From Methylobacterium isbiliense (GTDB taxonomy: Bacteria; Pseudomonadota; Alphaproteobacteria; Rhizobiales; Beijerinckiaceae): DNA of 64,000 nt. The translations under genes were made by a program, and so were the position numbers. Under the pieces are notes generated by a model. The model worked only from the letters and a program-made list of their open reading frames with translations, had not been told where the DNA came from and made no database searches. Of this stretch, positions 51,691 to 61,071 are shown one piece after another. Location: positions 1 to 64,000 of the forward strand of contig NZ_BPQQ01000060.1 of the NCBI RefSeq assembly GCF_022179325.1, read 5' to 3'. The first letter of the stretch is position 1; every line of letters starts with the position of its first letter.

Positions 51691-53562
51691 ATGACCCATC
51701 CCGTCATGCAGCGTCGGCGCTCGATCGGGCACGCTCTCCTGATCACGACGGTGATGTGGGGCGCTGCCGGCGCAGCGACGGCATGCCCTCTCGGTAGCCA
51801 TCACGGCCCGCGCGCGAGGCTGCTCCAGAGCCTCGCCCAGTCCAATCATCCCGCCGCCAGGCCGAAGATGGTGACCGCGCAGGCCCAGCACCCCGCGCAT
51901 CCGGCTCCGCCGGCCCGCACCGAACTCGGCTCCTACCATCGCGACCTGCCGAAGGGCGCCGCCGCGCCGACGACCTCGCAGCGGCCGCCCCTCCACGACA
52001 ATCTCGGCCGGCTCGTCTGGGCCGCGGCGCAGCCCTCCCATCCGGAGGCACGCGCCTACTTCGATCAGGGCTACCGGTTCGCCTGGGCCTTCAACCACGC
52101 CGAAGCCGCCCGCGCCTTCCGGGCCGCGCAGGAGCTGGATCCCGGTTGCGCCATGTGCTTCTGGGGCGAGGCCTGGGTGCTCGGCCCGCACATCAACTTC
52201 CCGGTGGAGCCGGATGCCAACGCCCGGGCGCTCGTCGCCCTGGCGGCCGCACAGCGCCTCGCACCCGTGGCGGGCCCCCTGCAGGCGGCTCTCATCGAGG
52301 CGCTGTCCCGCCGCTATGCGGGCGACGCGACGGCGGACCGCAAGGCGCTCGACCAAGCCTATGCGGAGGCCATGAAGGCGGTGCAGGCCCGCTTCCCCGA
52401 CAGTCCGGACGTCGCGCTCCTGACCGCCGATGCGCTGATGAACCTGACCCCCTGGGACTACTGGGATGACGGCGGCAGGACGCCCAAGGGTGAGACCGCG
52501 CGCATGGTGGAACTCATCGAGGGCGTGCTCGGCGACCGGAAGCTGGACGGTCTCGTCGCTGCACCCGATCATCCCGGCGCCATTCACCTGTACATCCACG
52601 CCGTCGAGGCCTCCGACCGGCCTGAGCGGGCGGTTGCGCACGCGCAGCGGCTGGAAGCCCTGATGCCGGGAGCCGGACACCTCGTGCACATGCCGAGCCA
52701 CATCTGGTACCGGGTGGGCCGCTGGCGCGAGAGCCTGGAGGCCAACCTGCAGGCCGCCGCCGCCGATGAGGCGATCGTCCGCCAGGGCGGCGCGAGCCTG
52801 CTGTATTCCGAGGCCTATTACGCCCACAACGTCCACTTCGTGCTCGCCTCCGCGTTGATGGGGGGCGACGGGTCCACGGCCGTCGCCGCGGCGGAGAAGC
52901 TCGCCGGCATCGTGTCGGACCGGGCCAAGCGCGAGGTGCCGTGGACGCAGCCGATCGCGGCCGCTCCCTACACCGCCCACGCGCGCTTCTCGTCGCCCGA
53001 AACGGTGCTGGCCCTGCCCGAACCGGACGCGGGCTTCCCGTTCGTGAATGCCACGTGGCGCTACGCACGCGGCGTTGCCCTGGCGCGCCTCGGACGCGCC
53101 GACGAGGCGAGAGCCGAAGCGGCGGTGATCGGCCGGTTGGCGCAGACGCCGGAGGTCACCGGGCTCGCCGCCGCGGGCGTTCCGGGCGCGGAGGTCCTGA
53201 CCCTCGCCGAGACGGTGATCGAGGCCCGCGTGGCCCAGAAGGCCGGCGATCATGCCGCCTCGGCCACCCTGTTCGGCAAGGCCGCGGAGATCCAGGACCG
53301 GCTGCCCTACATGGAGCCGCCGTTCTGGTACTACCCGGTGCACCAGTCGCTCGGCGCGGCTCTGCTGGCCCAGGGACGGCTCGACGACGCGGAAAAAGCC
53401 TTCCGCACCGCCCTGGAGCGTGCGCCGAACAACGGCTGGGCTGCCGCCGGATTGCTGCGTGTCGCGGAGCAGCGCGGCGACCCGCGCGGGATCGAGGACG
53501 CCAAGCAGCTGATGAAGGGCAACTGGTTCGGCGGCGCAGCGCCGCCTCTGGACCTGCTCTGA
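51691..53562 (+). CDS. Secreted tetratricopeptide-repeat protein
   Basis: A 623-residue protein with a signal peptide (1-31, ending AATA). TPR-like helix pairs are visible: AYFDQGYRFAWAFNHAEAARAFRAAQELDPGCA near 130-162 and [45 protein letters not shown] near 551-595. CAMCFWGEAW and MPSHIWYRVGRW segments are typical of a widespread group of uncharacterised TPR proteins. The ATG at 51691 has GGAGG five bases upstream, which decides against longer frames. No partner gene indicates its role. Confidence 0.8.
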   Translation: MTHPVMQRRRSIGHALLITTVMWGAAGAATACPLGSHHGPRARLLQSLAQSNHPAARPKMVTAQAQHPAHPAPPARTELGSYHRDLPKGAAAPTTSQRPPLHDNLGRLVWAAAQPSHPEARAYFDQGYRFAWAFNHAEAARAFRAAQELDPGCAMCFWGEAWVLGPHINFPVEPDANARALVALAAAQRLAPVAGPLQAALIEALSRRYAGDATADRKALDQAYAEAMKAVQARFPDSPDVALLTADALMNLTPWDYWDDGGRTPKGETARMVELIEGVLGDRKLDGLVAAPDHPGAIHLYIHAVEASDRPERAVAHAQRLEALMPGAGHLVHMPSHIWYRVGRWRESLEANLQAAAADEAIVRQGGASLLYSEAYYAHNVHFVLASALMGGDGSTAVAAAEKLAGIVSDRAKREVPWTQPIAAAPYTAHARFSSPETVLALPEPDAGFPFVNATWRYARGVALARLGRADEARAEAAVIGRLAQTPEVTGLAAAGVPGAEVLTLAETVIEARVAQKAGDHAASATLFGKAAEIQDRLPYMEPPFWYYPVHQSLGAALLAQGRLDDAEKAFRTALERAPNNGWAAAGLLRVAEQRGDPRGIEDAKQLMKGNWFGGAAPPLDLL

Positions 53563-54086
53563 TCCGCCGTCCCGGCGGGATCGCGCGCATCCAGCATGAG
53601 TTCGCTGGCCCGGCATTCGTTCGGCACCGTGGTCGCCGGCATCCCGCGCGGCGATGAGGCCCCGCATGGCCAGTGATCGGGAATGTCGTCGTCGATCGTC
53701 CCCTGCCTGCGGCCTGCGCCAAGTCGTTCCGTCTGATGAAACTTTTGTAGCTCGTCTCGGCTCTTCCGTGTTTCGCGGCGGATCAGGTCTAGACTGAACC
53801 CCGAACTCTGTTGACAGGTTCAAGGGGACGGGCAACCATCGTGGACAGAAGAGTCCGCGGCGGAACTCCCGCGCGGCCCGGCCCGGAGGACGCCCGATGT
53901 TTCGTTCCGTCATGCGGACCTGCGCGAGGCGGGTCGAGGCCCGGTGACCATCGTCACGGGCGTCGCTGGCGGCCTCGGGACCCTCACGCCACGACGGATG
54001 ATCCGGTGCCGATCGGCAGCGCCCCGCGCGTCGGCGCCGCGTTCGAACCGGTCGGGCTCACGAGACAGCAGGGAGGATTGTTCGCC
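53563..54086. other. Intergenic stretch before the TctC-type gene, no gene seen
   Basis: The region contains an A/T-richer stretch at about 53735-53770 and a TTGACA at 53812-53817 without a convincing -10 element. The last 80 bases carry the ribosome binding site GGGAGGA of the next gene. No coding sequence, repeat or RNA structure is recognised. Confidence 0.45.
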
Positions 54087-55064
54087 ATGATGCGACGCCG
54101 CGATTTCGTCGCCGGTCTCGCCGGAGCCGGCGCGCTCGCGTCGGCCCCCCGCCCGGCCCGCGCCACCGCATGGCCCGCCCGGCCGATCAGCGTGGTGGTG
54201 CCCTACCCGCCCGGCGGCTCGACGGACATCACCGCCCGGATGGTGGGCGAGCGCCTCTCGGCGATCCTGGGGCAGCGCCTCGTCATGGACAACCGTCCGG
54301 GCGCCGGCGGCAATCTCGGCCTGGAGGTCGTCGCCCGTGCGGCGCCCGACGGCTACACGCTCGGCGTCGCCACGACCGCGCACGCAATCAACATGACGCT
54401 GTTCCGCAAGCTCAACTACGACACGCTGCGGAGCTTCGAGCCGGTGGCGCTGCTCACCGAGAATCCCCTCGTCCTGGTGGTGCCGGCCGCGGCCGCCTCG
54501 CGCAGCGTGCACGACCTCATCGCGGCCGCGAAGGCCAAGCCCGGTGCCCTGAACTACGCCTCCTCGGGCCTCGGCCAGTCGACCCACCTCGCGGCCGAAC
54601 TCTTCGCCTCGATGGCCGGGATCAAGCTCACGCACGTCCCCTATCGCGGCAGCGCGCCCGCGATCACCGACGTGATGGCCGGGCAGGTCGACCTGATGTT
54701 CGACACTACGCAATCGGTGCTGCCGCATGTCGAGGGCGGTCGGGTGCGGGCGCTGGGCATCACCTCGGCGGAGCGGCTGCCGATCGCCAGGGACATCCCG
54801 ACGATCCGGGAGGCGGCCCTGCCCGACTACGTCGCCATCGCCTGGAACGGGCTCGTCGCGCCGAAGGGCACCAGTCCCGACATCGTCCGGCGCCTCAACG
54901 CCGAGGCGGTGCGGGCGCTGCAGGAGCCTTCGATCGCCGACAAGTTCGCGGCTCTGGGCGCCACCAGCCGTCCGCTCGCCCCGGAGGCCTTCGGCGCCTT
55001 CATGGCCGACGAGATCGCGAAGTGGGGCGCGGTCGTGAAGCAGTCGGGCGCCACGCTCGACTGA
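54087..55064 (+). CDS. TctC/Bug-family periplasmic solute-binding protein
   Basis: A 325-residue extracytoplasmic binding protein of the Bug (TctC) family with a twin-arginine-like leader MMRRRDFVAGLAGAGALASA. Family segments are ISVVVPYPPGGSTDITARM, VDNRPGAGGN-like MDNRPGAGGNLG, and THVPYRGSAPAITDVMAGQVDLMFD. The ATG at 54087 has GGAGGA upstream. No TctAB permease is nearby, as is common for orphan Bug proteins. It faces the acyl-CoA cluster convergently, and its ligand may be a carboxylate. Confidence 0.9.
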   Translation: MMRRRDFVAGLAGAGALASAPRPARATAWPARPISVVVPYPPGGSTDITARMVGERLSAILGQRLVMDNRPGAGGNLGLEVVARAAPDGYTLGVATTAHAINMTLFRKLNYDTLRSFEPVALLTENPLVLVVPAAAASRSVHDLIAAAKAKPGALNYASSGLGQSTHLAAELFASMAGIKLTHVPYRGSAPAITDVMAGQVDLMFDTTQSVLPHVEGGRVRALGITSAERLPIARDIPTIREAALPDYVAIAWNGLVAPKGTSPDIVRRLNAEAVRALQEPSIADKFAALGATSRPLAPEAFGAFMADEIAKWGAVVKQSGATLD

Positions 55065-55132
55065 CGCGCCGCCGAGGTCGGCAGCCGGCCCGGGTTGCGC
55101 GCGCCCGGCGCGGCTCCCCGCGGGCGCCGGCG

Positions 55133-57214
55133 TCAGTCCGCCGGGTCGCGCACGACGATCACCGCGTCCAGGGCGAGGCAGGCGGTCTCGTCCGTGCCGA
55201 CCAGGATCGGGTTGACGTCGAGGCTGTCGATCGCCGGATCCTCCATCAGGCGCCCGACCGCGCAGACGGCCGCCACGAAGGCGTCGAGCGCGAAGGGCGG
55301 CTCGCCCCGCACGCCCGCCAGGATCGGGGCGATGCGCAGGCGCGCGAGCGCCGCACGCACCGCCTCCGGACCGAAGGGCGGCAGCAGGATCTGCGAGTCC
55401 GGCAGGGCCTCGACGTAGCGGCCGCCGTCGCCGATCACCACCACGGGTCCGAAGCTCGGGTCGCGATGGGCGCCGATCAGCAATTCGCGGCGGCCTTGCA
55501 CCATCGCGGCGACGATCACGCCCTCGTAGGCCGCGCCCGCCCGCGCGAGCCCGTCCCGGCAGGCCGCGACGGCGCGCGCGACCCCGTCCGGCTCACGCAG
55601 CCCCAGATGCACGAGGCCGAGATCCGACTTGTGCGGCACGTCGCGCGAGCAGCCCTTGACGGCCACCGGAGCGCCGAGCGCGTCGAGGGCCGCGACCGCC
55701 TCCTCGGCGCTGCGGCAGAGGCGGTGGGGCACCACCGGCAGCCCGGCGGCGGCGAGCCGCGCGAGGCTCTCGGCCTCGTTGAGGAGGCGCGCGGGTCCGG
55801 CGGGGGCTCGCCGCGGCGGCGCCGGGACGGCGGGGGCGGCCCGGGCGATCAGCTCGTGATGGGCGATGAACTGGTGCAGGGCCTGCACCGCCCCGCCCTC
55901 CGAGGCGAAGACCGGCAGGCCCTGGTCGCGGAAGGCCGCGGCCACGCCGGGCTGGGGCGCGTTCACCACCACGGGCTTGCCGGTCTCGGCCGCGAAGGCG
56001 GCGGCGTCGCGCGCGAAGGCCGGCACGTCGTAGCCCTGGCCCGCCACCGGCACGCCGATCAGGAAGGCGTCGGCGGACGGGTCGGCGGCGATCACCGGCA
56101 GGATCTCGCCGAACAGGCGGCTGTTCGTCAGCAGGGCCGCCGTGATGTCGACCGGGTTGGCGGTGGCCGCGAAGCTCGGCAGGATGGTGCGCAGGCGCGC
56201 CTGGGTGTCCGCCGCGAGCGGTTCGAGCGGCATGCCGACCGCGCTCGCCGCATCGGCCGCCAGCACGCAGGTCGCGCCCGAGTTGCTGATCGCCACGAGG
56301 CGCCGCCCCGCCGGCCGCCAGCCCTTCAGGTAGAGTTCGGCCGCCGCCACGAGGTCGCCGGTGTCGCGGGCGCGCCAGATGCCGTGCTGCTCCAGGAAGG
56401 CGTCCACCACCCGGTCCTCGTTGGCGAGGGCTCCCGTATGCGAGAGCGCGGCCGCCTGGCCCGCGGGCGTGCGGCCGGACTTGAGCGCGACGATCGGCAG
56501 GTCGCGCGCGCGGGCGACCGCCGCGGCCTGGGCGAGGTGGTGCGGGTCCGGGATGCTCTCGAGGTAGAGGAGGAGCAGGCGCAGGCCGGGATCCTCCGCC
56601 ACGCTGGCGGCGAGTTCGCACACGGTCACGTCAGCGTCGTTGCCGGTGGCGTGGGCGTGGCGCACGCCGATGCCGCGCCCGCGCAGCAGCCCGTAGGGCA
56701 CCACGCTCATGGCGCCGCTCTGGCTGACGATGCCGACCGGCCCGTCCGCGGGGGGCGCCTCGATGAACATGGTCGAGAAACTCGCCACCGCGCCGGTGCC
56801 GAAATTGGCGAGCCCCTGCGAGTTCGGCCCGACGACGCGCAGGCCGCGCGCGCGGGCCCGGGCTGCCATCTCGGCCTCGCGCGCCTTGCCGCCTGCGGTC
56901 TCGCCGAAGCCGGACGCCATCATCACCGCGACCTTGACGCCGACGGCCGCGCACTCGTCGAGGGCCGCCACCGCCGCCTCGCCGGGCACCGCGATGACGG
57001 CGAGGTCGGGGGCCTCGTCGAGGTCCGAGAGCCGCGGCACCGCCCTGAGGCCCTGCACCTCGCCGCGGTTCGGGTTGATCGGATGCACGGCGCCGCGGAA
57101 GCCGAAGCGCGACAGGTAGAGGAGCGGGCGCCCGCCGATCTTGTTGGGGTTCTCCGACGCCCCGATGACCGCGATGGAGCAGGGATCGAGAGCGGCTTTA
57201 AGGGACGCGGTCAT
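55133..57214 (-). CDS. NDP-forming acyl-CoA ligase (acetate-CoA ligase family)
   Basis: A 693-residue single-chain ligase that forms acyl-CoA from a carboxylic acid, CoA and NTP with a phosphohistidine intermediate. The CoA-binding domain comes first (SIAVIGASENPNKIGGR, residues 13-29), then ligase domains with VSQSGAMS (163-170) and the expected phosphohistidine His259 in LSHTGALANED. A C-terminal ATP-grasp domain begins near 470 (EAESLARLAAAGLPVVPHRL). The ATG overlaps the DUF35 stop. It probably activates the substrate of this catabolic cluster. Confidence 0.9.
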   Translation of the reverse strand: MTASLKAALDPCSIAVIGASENPNKIGGRPLLYLSRFGFRGAVHPINPNRGEVQGLRAVPRLSDLDEAPDLAVIAVPGEAAVAALDECAAVGVKVAVMMASGFGETAGGKAREAEMAARARARGLRVVGPNSQGLANFGTGAVASFSTMFIEAPPADGPVGIVSQSGAMSVVPYGLLRGRGIGVRHAHATGNDADVTVCELAASVAEDPGLRLLLLYLESIPDPHHLAQAAAVARARDLPIVALKSGRTPAGQAAALSHTGALANEDRVVDAFLEQHGIWRARDTGDLVAAAELYLKGWRPAGRRLVAISNSGATCVLAADAASAVGMPLEPLAADTQARLRTILPSFAATANPVDITAALLTNSRLFGEILPVIAADPSADAFLIGVPVAGQGYDVPAFARDAAAFAAETGKPVVVNAPQPGVAAAFRDQGLPVFASEGGAVQALHQFIAHHELIARAAPAVPAPPRRAPAGPARLLNEAESLARLAAAGLPVVPHRLCRSAEEAVAALDALGAPVAVKGCSRDVPHKSDLGLVHLGLREPDGVARAVAACRDGLARAGAAYEGVIVAAMVQGRRELLIGAHRDPSFGPVVVIGDGGRYVEALPDSQILLPPFGPEAVRAALARLRIAPILAGVRGEPPFALDAFVAAVCAVGRLMEDPAIDSLDVNPILVGTDETACLALDAVIVVRDPAD

Positions 57215-57573
57215 GGGACGTCCTTGCGGAAGACGGGGATCAGCCCTTCGCCGAAGGGCGCGAAGTGGGCCGTGACGGGATCGCCGATGGCGAGGTCGCC
57301 CTCGCCGTGGGCCATCAGGCGGTATCCTTCCGCCGCATCGACGAGGAGGATCGTGTAGGGCGCGTGCGGGCGCAAAGCCGCGGAGGGCGCGCGGGCGACC
57401 GTGGTGAGCGCGTGGACCGTGCCCCGCCCCGAGGCCGCGCGCGTCTCGACCTCGGTCGCGCCGCAGGCCGGGCAGAAGCGGCGGGCGAAGGTCCAGCGCT
57501 GCCCGCAGGCGCGGCACTCCTGATAGGCGAGGCCGGGTTCGCCCCGCGTCCAGTCGGCGGCGGCGTGGCTCAT
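57211..57573 (-). CDS. DUF35 zinc-ribbon/OB-fold acyl-CoA-associated protein
   Basis: A 120-residue protein with a rubredoxin-like zinc ribbon, CRACG and CPACG (Cys20, 23, 34, 37), followed by an OB fold with GRGTVHALTTV and YTILLVDAAEG. DUF35 proteins pair with thiolase-fold proteins as in ChsH2/Ltp2 or archaeal HMG-CoA systems. It overlaps both neighbours by ATGA, so it is almost certainly a subunit with the upstream thiolase-like protein. Confidence 0.9.
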   Translation of the reverse strand: MSHAAADWTRGEPGLAYQECRACGQRWTFARRFCPACGATEVETRAASGRGTVHALTTVARAPSAALRPHAPYTILLVDAAEGYRLMAHGEGDLAIGDPVTAHFAPFGEGLIPVFRKDVP

Positions 57574-58703
57574 GCGGCCTGCTCCAGAACGAGGCTGACG
57601 TGGGAGGAGAGCACGCCGCCGTCGCCGTGCAGCAGGGCGACGGCGGGCACCCGCCCCTGGCGGTCGCCGGCTTCCCCGCGCATCTGTCGCCACGCCTCGG
57701 CGAGATGCGCCATCGCGCCGCCGACGCCGCAATGGCCGTAGGAGAGAAGGCCGCCGTGGGTGTTGAGGGGCATCGGCCCGCCCGGCGCGAAATGGCCCTC
57801 GCGGGCGAGGCGTCCGGCCCCGCCCCGGGGCGCAAGTCCGATCTCCTCCAGCAGGATCGCCAGCGTGATGGTGAAGCTGTCGTAGATGCCCGCGTAGCCG
57901 ATCTCCCCGAGGGTGCGCCCGGCCTGCGCGAGCGCCCGGGCGCTGCTGTCGCCCGCGCCGAAGCGGGTGAGCGAGGGCGCGGCGCTGACGTGCTGGTGGG
58001 TGTGGGCCTGGGCCGCCCCGGTGATGCGCACGCCGCCGCGCCCGGGGTCGCGGGCCACCACCACGGCGGCACCCCCGTCCGAGACCGGGCAGCAATCGAG
58101 GAGGCGCAGCGGCGTGGCGATCGGCTTGGAGGCGAGCACCTCCGCGGCCGTGACGGGCTCGCGCAGATGCGCGCCCGGATGCCGGGCGGCGTTCGCGCGC
58201 ATCAGCACCGCGAGTTCGGCCAGATCCTCCGGGGGCGCGCCGTGCTCGTGGACGTAGCGGCTCGCGACGAGGCCGTAATAGGCCGGGATGGTCGGCCCGA
58301 GCGGCACCTCGTAGACCGGGTGCCCGACCTGGGCGAGGGTCTGCACCGCGCTGTCCCGGCTCTGGCCGGTGAGGCGGTTCTCGCCCGCCACCACGAGGAT
58401 GCGCTCGGCCGCGCCCGCCCCGACCAGGAGATGGGCCAGCATCACCATGGCGAAGCCCGTCGCGCCCCCGAGCTGCACCGCGTGGGCGTAGGCCGGCGCG
58501 AGCCCGAAATGCTCGCAGAACACCGTCGAGAGCATCAGGTGCGGCAGCGTGGTGGAGTAGCCGCAGATCACGCCGTCGATCGCGCGCCGCTCCAGCCCGG
58601 CGCTCGCCAGCGCCTCGGTCGCGGCCTCGCTCATCAGGTCGAGGGTGGAGCGGCCCTCCAGGCGCCCGAACGGGGTCAGCCCGACCCCGGTGATCCAACT
58701 CAT
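57570..58703 (-). CDS. Thiolase-fold protein (SCP-x/Ltp2-like), nucleophilic Cys absent
   Basis: A 377-residue thiolase-superfamily protein. Where thiolases have the acyl-accepting cysteine (CxSG), this has VQLGGATG, placing Gly80 at that position. The C-terminal GHCGVGGAMAHLAEA keeps the His of the GHP motif and has Cys in place of Pro. Loss of the first cysteine and the DUF35 partner resemble the Ltp2-type retro-aldolases acting on beta-hydroxyacyl-CoA, so cleavage by aldol chemistry is a better guess than thiolysis. It lies between the IclR gene and DUF35. Confidence 0.85.
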   Translation of the reverse strand: MSWITGVGLTPFGRLEGRSTLDLMSEAATEALASAGLERRAIDGVICGYSTTLPHLMLSTVFCEHFGLAPAYAHAVQLGGATGFAMVMLAHLLVGAGAAERILVVAGENRLTGQSRDSAVQTLAQVGHPVYEVPLGPTIPAYYGLVASRYVHEHGAPPEDLAELAVLMRANAARHPGAHLREPVTAAEVLASKPIATPLRLLDCCPVSDGGAAVVVARDPGRGGVRITGAAQAHTHQHVSAAPSLTRFGAGDSSARALAQAGRTLGEIGYAGIYDSFTITLAILLEEIGLAPRGGAGRLAREGHFAPGGPMPLNTHGGLLSYGHCGVGGAMAHLAEAWRQMRGEAGDRQGRVPAVALLHGDGGVLSSHVSLVLEQAA

Positions 58704-58716
58704 GCCGGGTCCTCCC

Positions 58717-59538
58717 TCATGCGGGCTCCTGCCGCCGCGCAGGCACGCGCTCGCGCTCCATCAGGTTCGCCTCCCGTCCCAGCGCCTCGGCGAGCAGCGT
58801 CTCGCGCTCGCGCAGGCGCGCCGAGAGGGCCGCGATGCTGAGGGCCGCCACCGTGCGGCCGGTCTCGTCGCGCACCGGCACGCCGATGGCCCCCATCGTG
58901 TCGACCACCCGGTCGAGCAGGATGACGTAGCCGCGCGCCCGCGCGGCCGCGATCGCCTCGCGGATCTCCGCCACGCCGAGGCGCGGATAGGCGTCGAGGC
59001 GGTGCGCGACGATGCCGAGGATCGCCTCCACCTCCCGGTCCGGCAGCCACGCCAGGAGCGCCAGCGCGCCCGCCCCGACACCCAGCGGGCGCCGGCTGCC
59101 GATGTCGAGGTAGTTGGCCCGGATCGGGTAGGAGCCGATCTCGCGCTCGACGCAGACCGCCTCGACGCCGCTGCGCACCGAGAGCAGCACGGTGTCGCCC
59201 GAGAGTTCGGCGAGCCGCACGAGGCTCGGGCGCGCCAGCGCCCGCAGGTCGTCGGGCCGCCCGGCGCGCGCCGCGAGCGCCAGGAACTCCGTCCCGGGCC
59301 GCCAGCCGCGCCCGTCGGGCCCCCGCGCCACGAAGCCCTCCTGAGCCAGGGTGTCGAGGATGCGCAGGGCCGTGACCTTGTTGAGCCCGGTCTCGGCCGC
59401 GAGGTCGGTGAGGCGGCGCGGGCCGGGCCCCGCGAGCGCCCGCAGCAGGGCGCAGACCTTCTGCACCGCGTTGGGCTCGGCCGCGGGCTCGGAGGGCGGG
59501 ACGGCCTGCGGTCCCTCGGCGGCCTTGCGTCGCGCCAT
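58717..59538 (-). CDS. IclR-family transcriptional regulator
   Basis: A 273-residue regulator with an N-terminal winged helix (about 23-85; AVQKVCALLRALAG, LTDLAAETGLNKVTALRILDTLAQEGFV) and an IclR effector domain (about 100-262; SGVEAVCVEREIGSYPIR, GVGAGALALLAWL). IclR proteins often control aromatic or acyl-CoA pathways. It is embedded between livF and the thiolase gene on the same strand, 4 bp after livF, so it is co-transcribed with its probable targets. Confidence 0.9.
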   Translation of the reverse strand: MARRKAAEGPQAVPPSEPAAEPNAVQKVCALLRALAGPGPRRLTDLAAETGLNKVTALRILDTLAQEGFVARGPDGRGWRPGTEFLALAARAGRPDDLRALARPSLVRLAELSGDTVLLSVRSGVEAVCVEREIGSYPIRANYLDIGSRRPLGVGAGALALLAWLPDREVEAILGIVAHRLDAYPRLGVAEIREAIAAARARGYVILLDRVVDTMGAIGVPVRDETGRTVAALSIAALSARLRERETLLAEALGREANLMERERVPARRQEPA

Positions 59539-59542
59539 GCGC

Positions 59543-60277
59543 TCAGGCCGCCTCCGCCCCGCCGAGATAGATTCGGCGCAGGAGGGCGCTGTCCTGCAGC
59601 GCCGCGGCGGTGCCCTCCCCCGCCACTGCCCCGGTCTCGAGCAGGTAGCCGTAGCCTGCGTGCCGCAGCGCCTTCTCCACCAGCTGCTCGACCAGCAGAA
59701 CCGCCGTCCCGCCGCGGGCGAGCCGGCTCGCCACGTCGAGGATGCGGTCGACCACCACGGGGGCGAGCCCGCCCGACGGCTCGTCGAGGATCAGCAGGCG
59801 CGGCTCGGCGATCAGCCCCTGCGCCACCGCCAGGATCTGCTGCTGGCCGCCGCTCAGGCGCGAGGCCTGCTGGTGGCGCTTCTCGGCGAGTTCGGGGAAG
59901 TCGGCGTAGACCCGCTCCAGGCCCCGGCGCGGATCGGACCCGCGGCCCGCATAGGTGCCGATCAGGAGATTGTCCTCGACGCTGAGGCTGGTGAAGACCC
60001 GGTGGCCTTCGAGCACCTGCACGAGGCCCGCCCGCACGATGTCGCCCGGGCTCGCGTGGGTGATGTCGGCGCCCGCGAAGGTGACGCGTCCGCGCTGCTT
60101 GGGGATCAGCCCCGAGAGCGCGTGCAGGATGGTGCTCTTGCCCGCGCCGTTGCGCCCGAGCACCACCACGAACTCGCCCGCATGGACCGTGAGGCCGACG
60201 CCGTGCACGACATGGGCCTTGCCGTAGGCGACGTGGAGGTCCGCGACATCGAGGAGGACGGGGCCGGGCCGGGACAT
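59543..60277 (-). CDS. Branched-chain type ABC ATPase LivF, second set
   Basis: A 244-residue ATPase with Walker A GRNGAGKST, signature LSGGQQQILAVAQGL and Walker B LLILDEPSGGLAP. It follows livG by 2 bp. The motif order and length are normal. It belongs to the importer of the IclR-controlled cluster. Confidence 0.92.
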   Translation of the reverse strand: MSRPGPVLLDVADLHVAYGKAHVVHGVGLTVHAGEFVVVLGRNGAGKSTILHALSGLIPKQRGRVTFAGADITHASPGDIVRAGLVQVLEGHRVFTSLSVEDNLLIGTYAGRGSDPRRGLERVYADFPELAEKRHQQASRLSGGQQQILAVAQGLIAEPRLLILDEPSGGLAPVVVDRILDVASRLARGGTAVLLVEQLVEKALRHAGYGYLLETGAVAGEGTAAALQDSALLRRIYLGGAEAA

Positions 60278-60279
60278 CG

Positions 60280-61071
60280 TCAGGCTCCGAGATAGACGCG
60301 GACCACCTCCGCGTCGGTGCGCACCTCATCGGGGGTGCCGTGCTTGATCAGCCGCCCGCGGTCGAGGGTGGTGACCCGGCCGCAGACCCGGAAGACGAAG
60401 TCGGTGTGGTGCTCGACGAGCAGCACGCCGATGCCGCCGTCGCGGATGGTGCGCACGATGTCGGCGAGGTGGGCGATCTCCGCGCCGGTGAGCCCGCCGG
60501 CCGGCTCGTCGAGGAGCAGGAAGCGCGGGCGCAGCGCCAGCGCCCGGGCGATCTCCAGGAAGCGCTGCTCGGCATGCTCCAGCAGGTTCGCCCGCCGGTG
60601 GATCGCATGGCCGAGCCCGACCCCGTGGACGAGGTCGGCCGCCCGCTCGCGCAGGTCCGTCTCCTCGCGCAGCACGGACGGCAGGCCGAGCGCGGTGGCG
60701 AGGAAGCCCGCGCGCACGTCGCGCCACGCGCCCAGCATGGCGTTGTCGAGCACCGTGAGGTGGCCGAGGAGGCGCGGCTTCTGGAAGGTGCGGGCGATGC
60801 CGAGCCGCGGCCGGCGCTGCACCGAGCGGCGCGACAGCGCCTCCCCGTCGAGGCGCACCTCGCCCGCATCCGGGCGGTAATAGCCCGAGAGCAGGTTGAG
60901 GAGCGTGGTCTTGCCCGAGCCGTTGGGGCCGATCAGCCCGTGGATCTCGCCGGGCCGCAGGTCGAGGGAGACCGCGTCGAGGGCGGTGACGCCGCCGAAG
61001 CGCTTGGCGACGGACTCGGCCGCGAGGCCCCCGGCCTCGGGCAGGGCGGCGGGCAGGGAGGCGGCGCTCAC
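60280..61071 (-). CDS. Branched-chain type ABC ATPase LivG, second set
   Basis: A 263-residue ATPase with Walker A GPNGSGKTT, a degenerate LivG-type signature (LLEHAEQRFLEIARAL) and Walker B FLLLDEPAGGL. The ATG at 61071 overlaps the livM stop. A roughly 15-residue Ala-rich extension precedes the domain. Confidence 0.92.
   Translation of the reverse strand: MSAASLPAALPEAGGLAAESVAKRFGGVTALDAVSLDLRPGEIHGLIGPNGSGKTTLLNLLSGYYRPDAGEVRLDGEALSRRSVQRRPRLGIARTFQKPRLLGHLTVLDNAMLGAWRDVRAGFLATALGLPSVLREETDLRERAADLVHGVGLGHAIHRRANLLEHAEQRFLEIARALALRPRFLLLDEPAGGLTGAEIAHLADIVRTIRDGGIGVLLVEHHTDFVFRVCGRVTTLDRGRLIKHGTPDEVRTDAEVVRVYLGA

Noticed and set aside
53563-53700. Short plus-strand frame encoding MSSLARHSFGTVVAG
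   Set aside because: Only about 26 codons, without a ribosome binding site or any recognisable similarity.
57570-58703. Acetyl-CoA acetyltransferase (true thiolase)
   Set aside because: The acyl-accepting cysteine position is Gly80, so the ordinary thiolase reaction is not supported.
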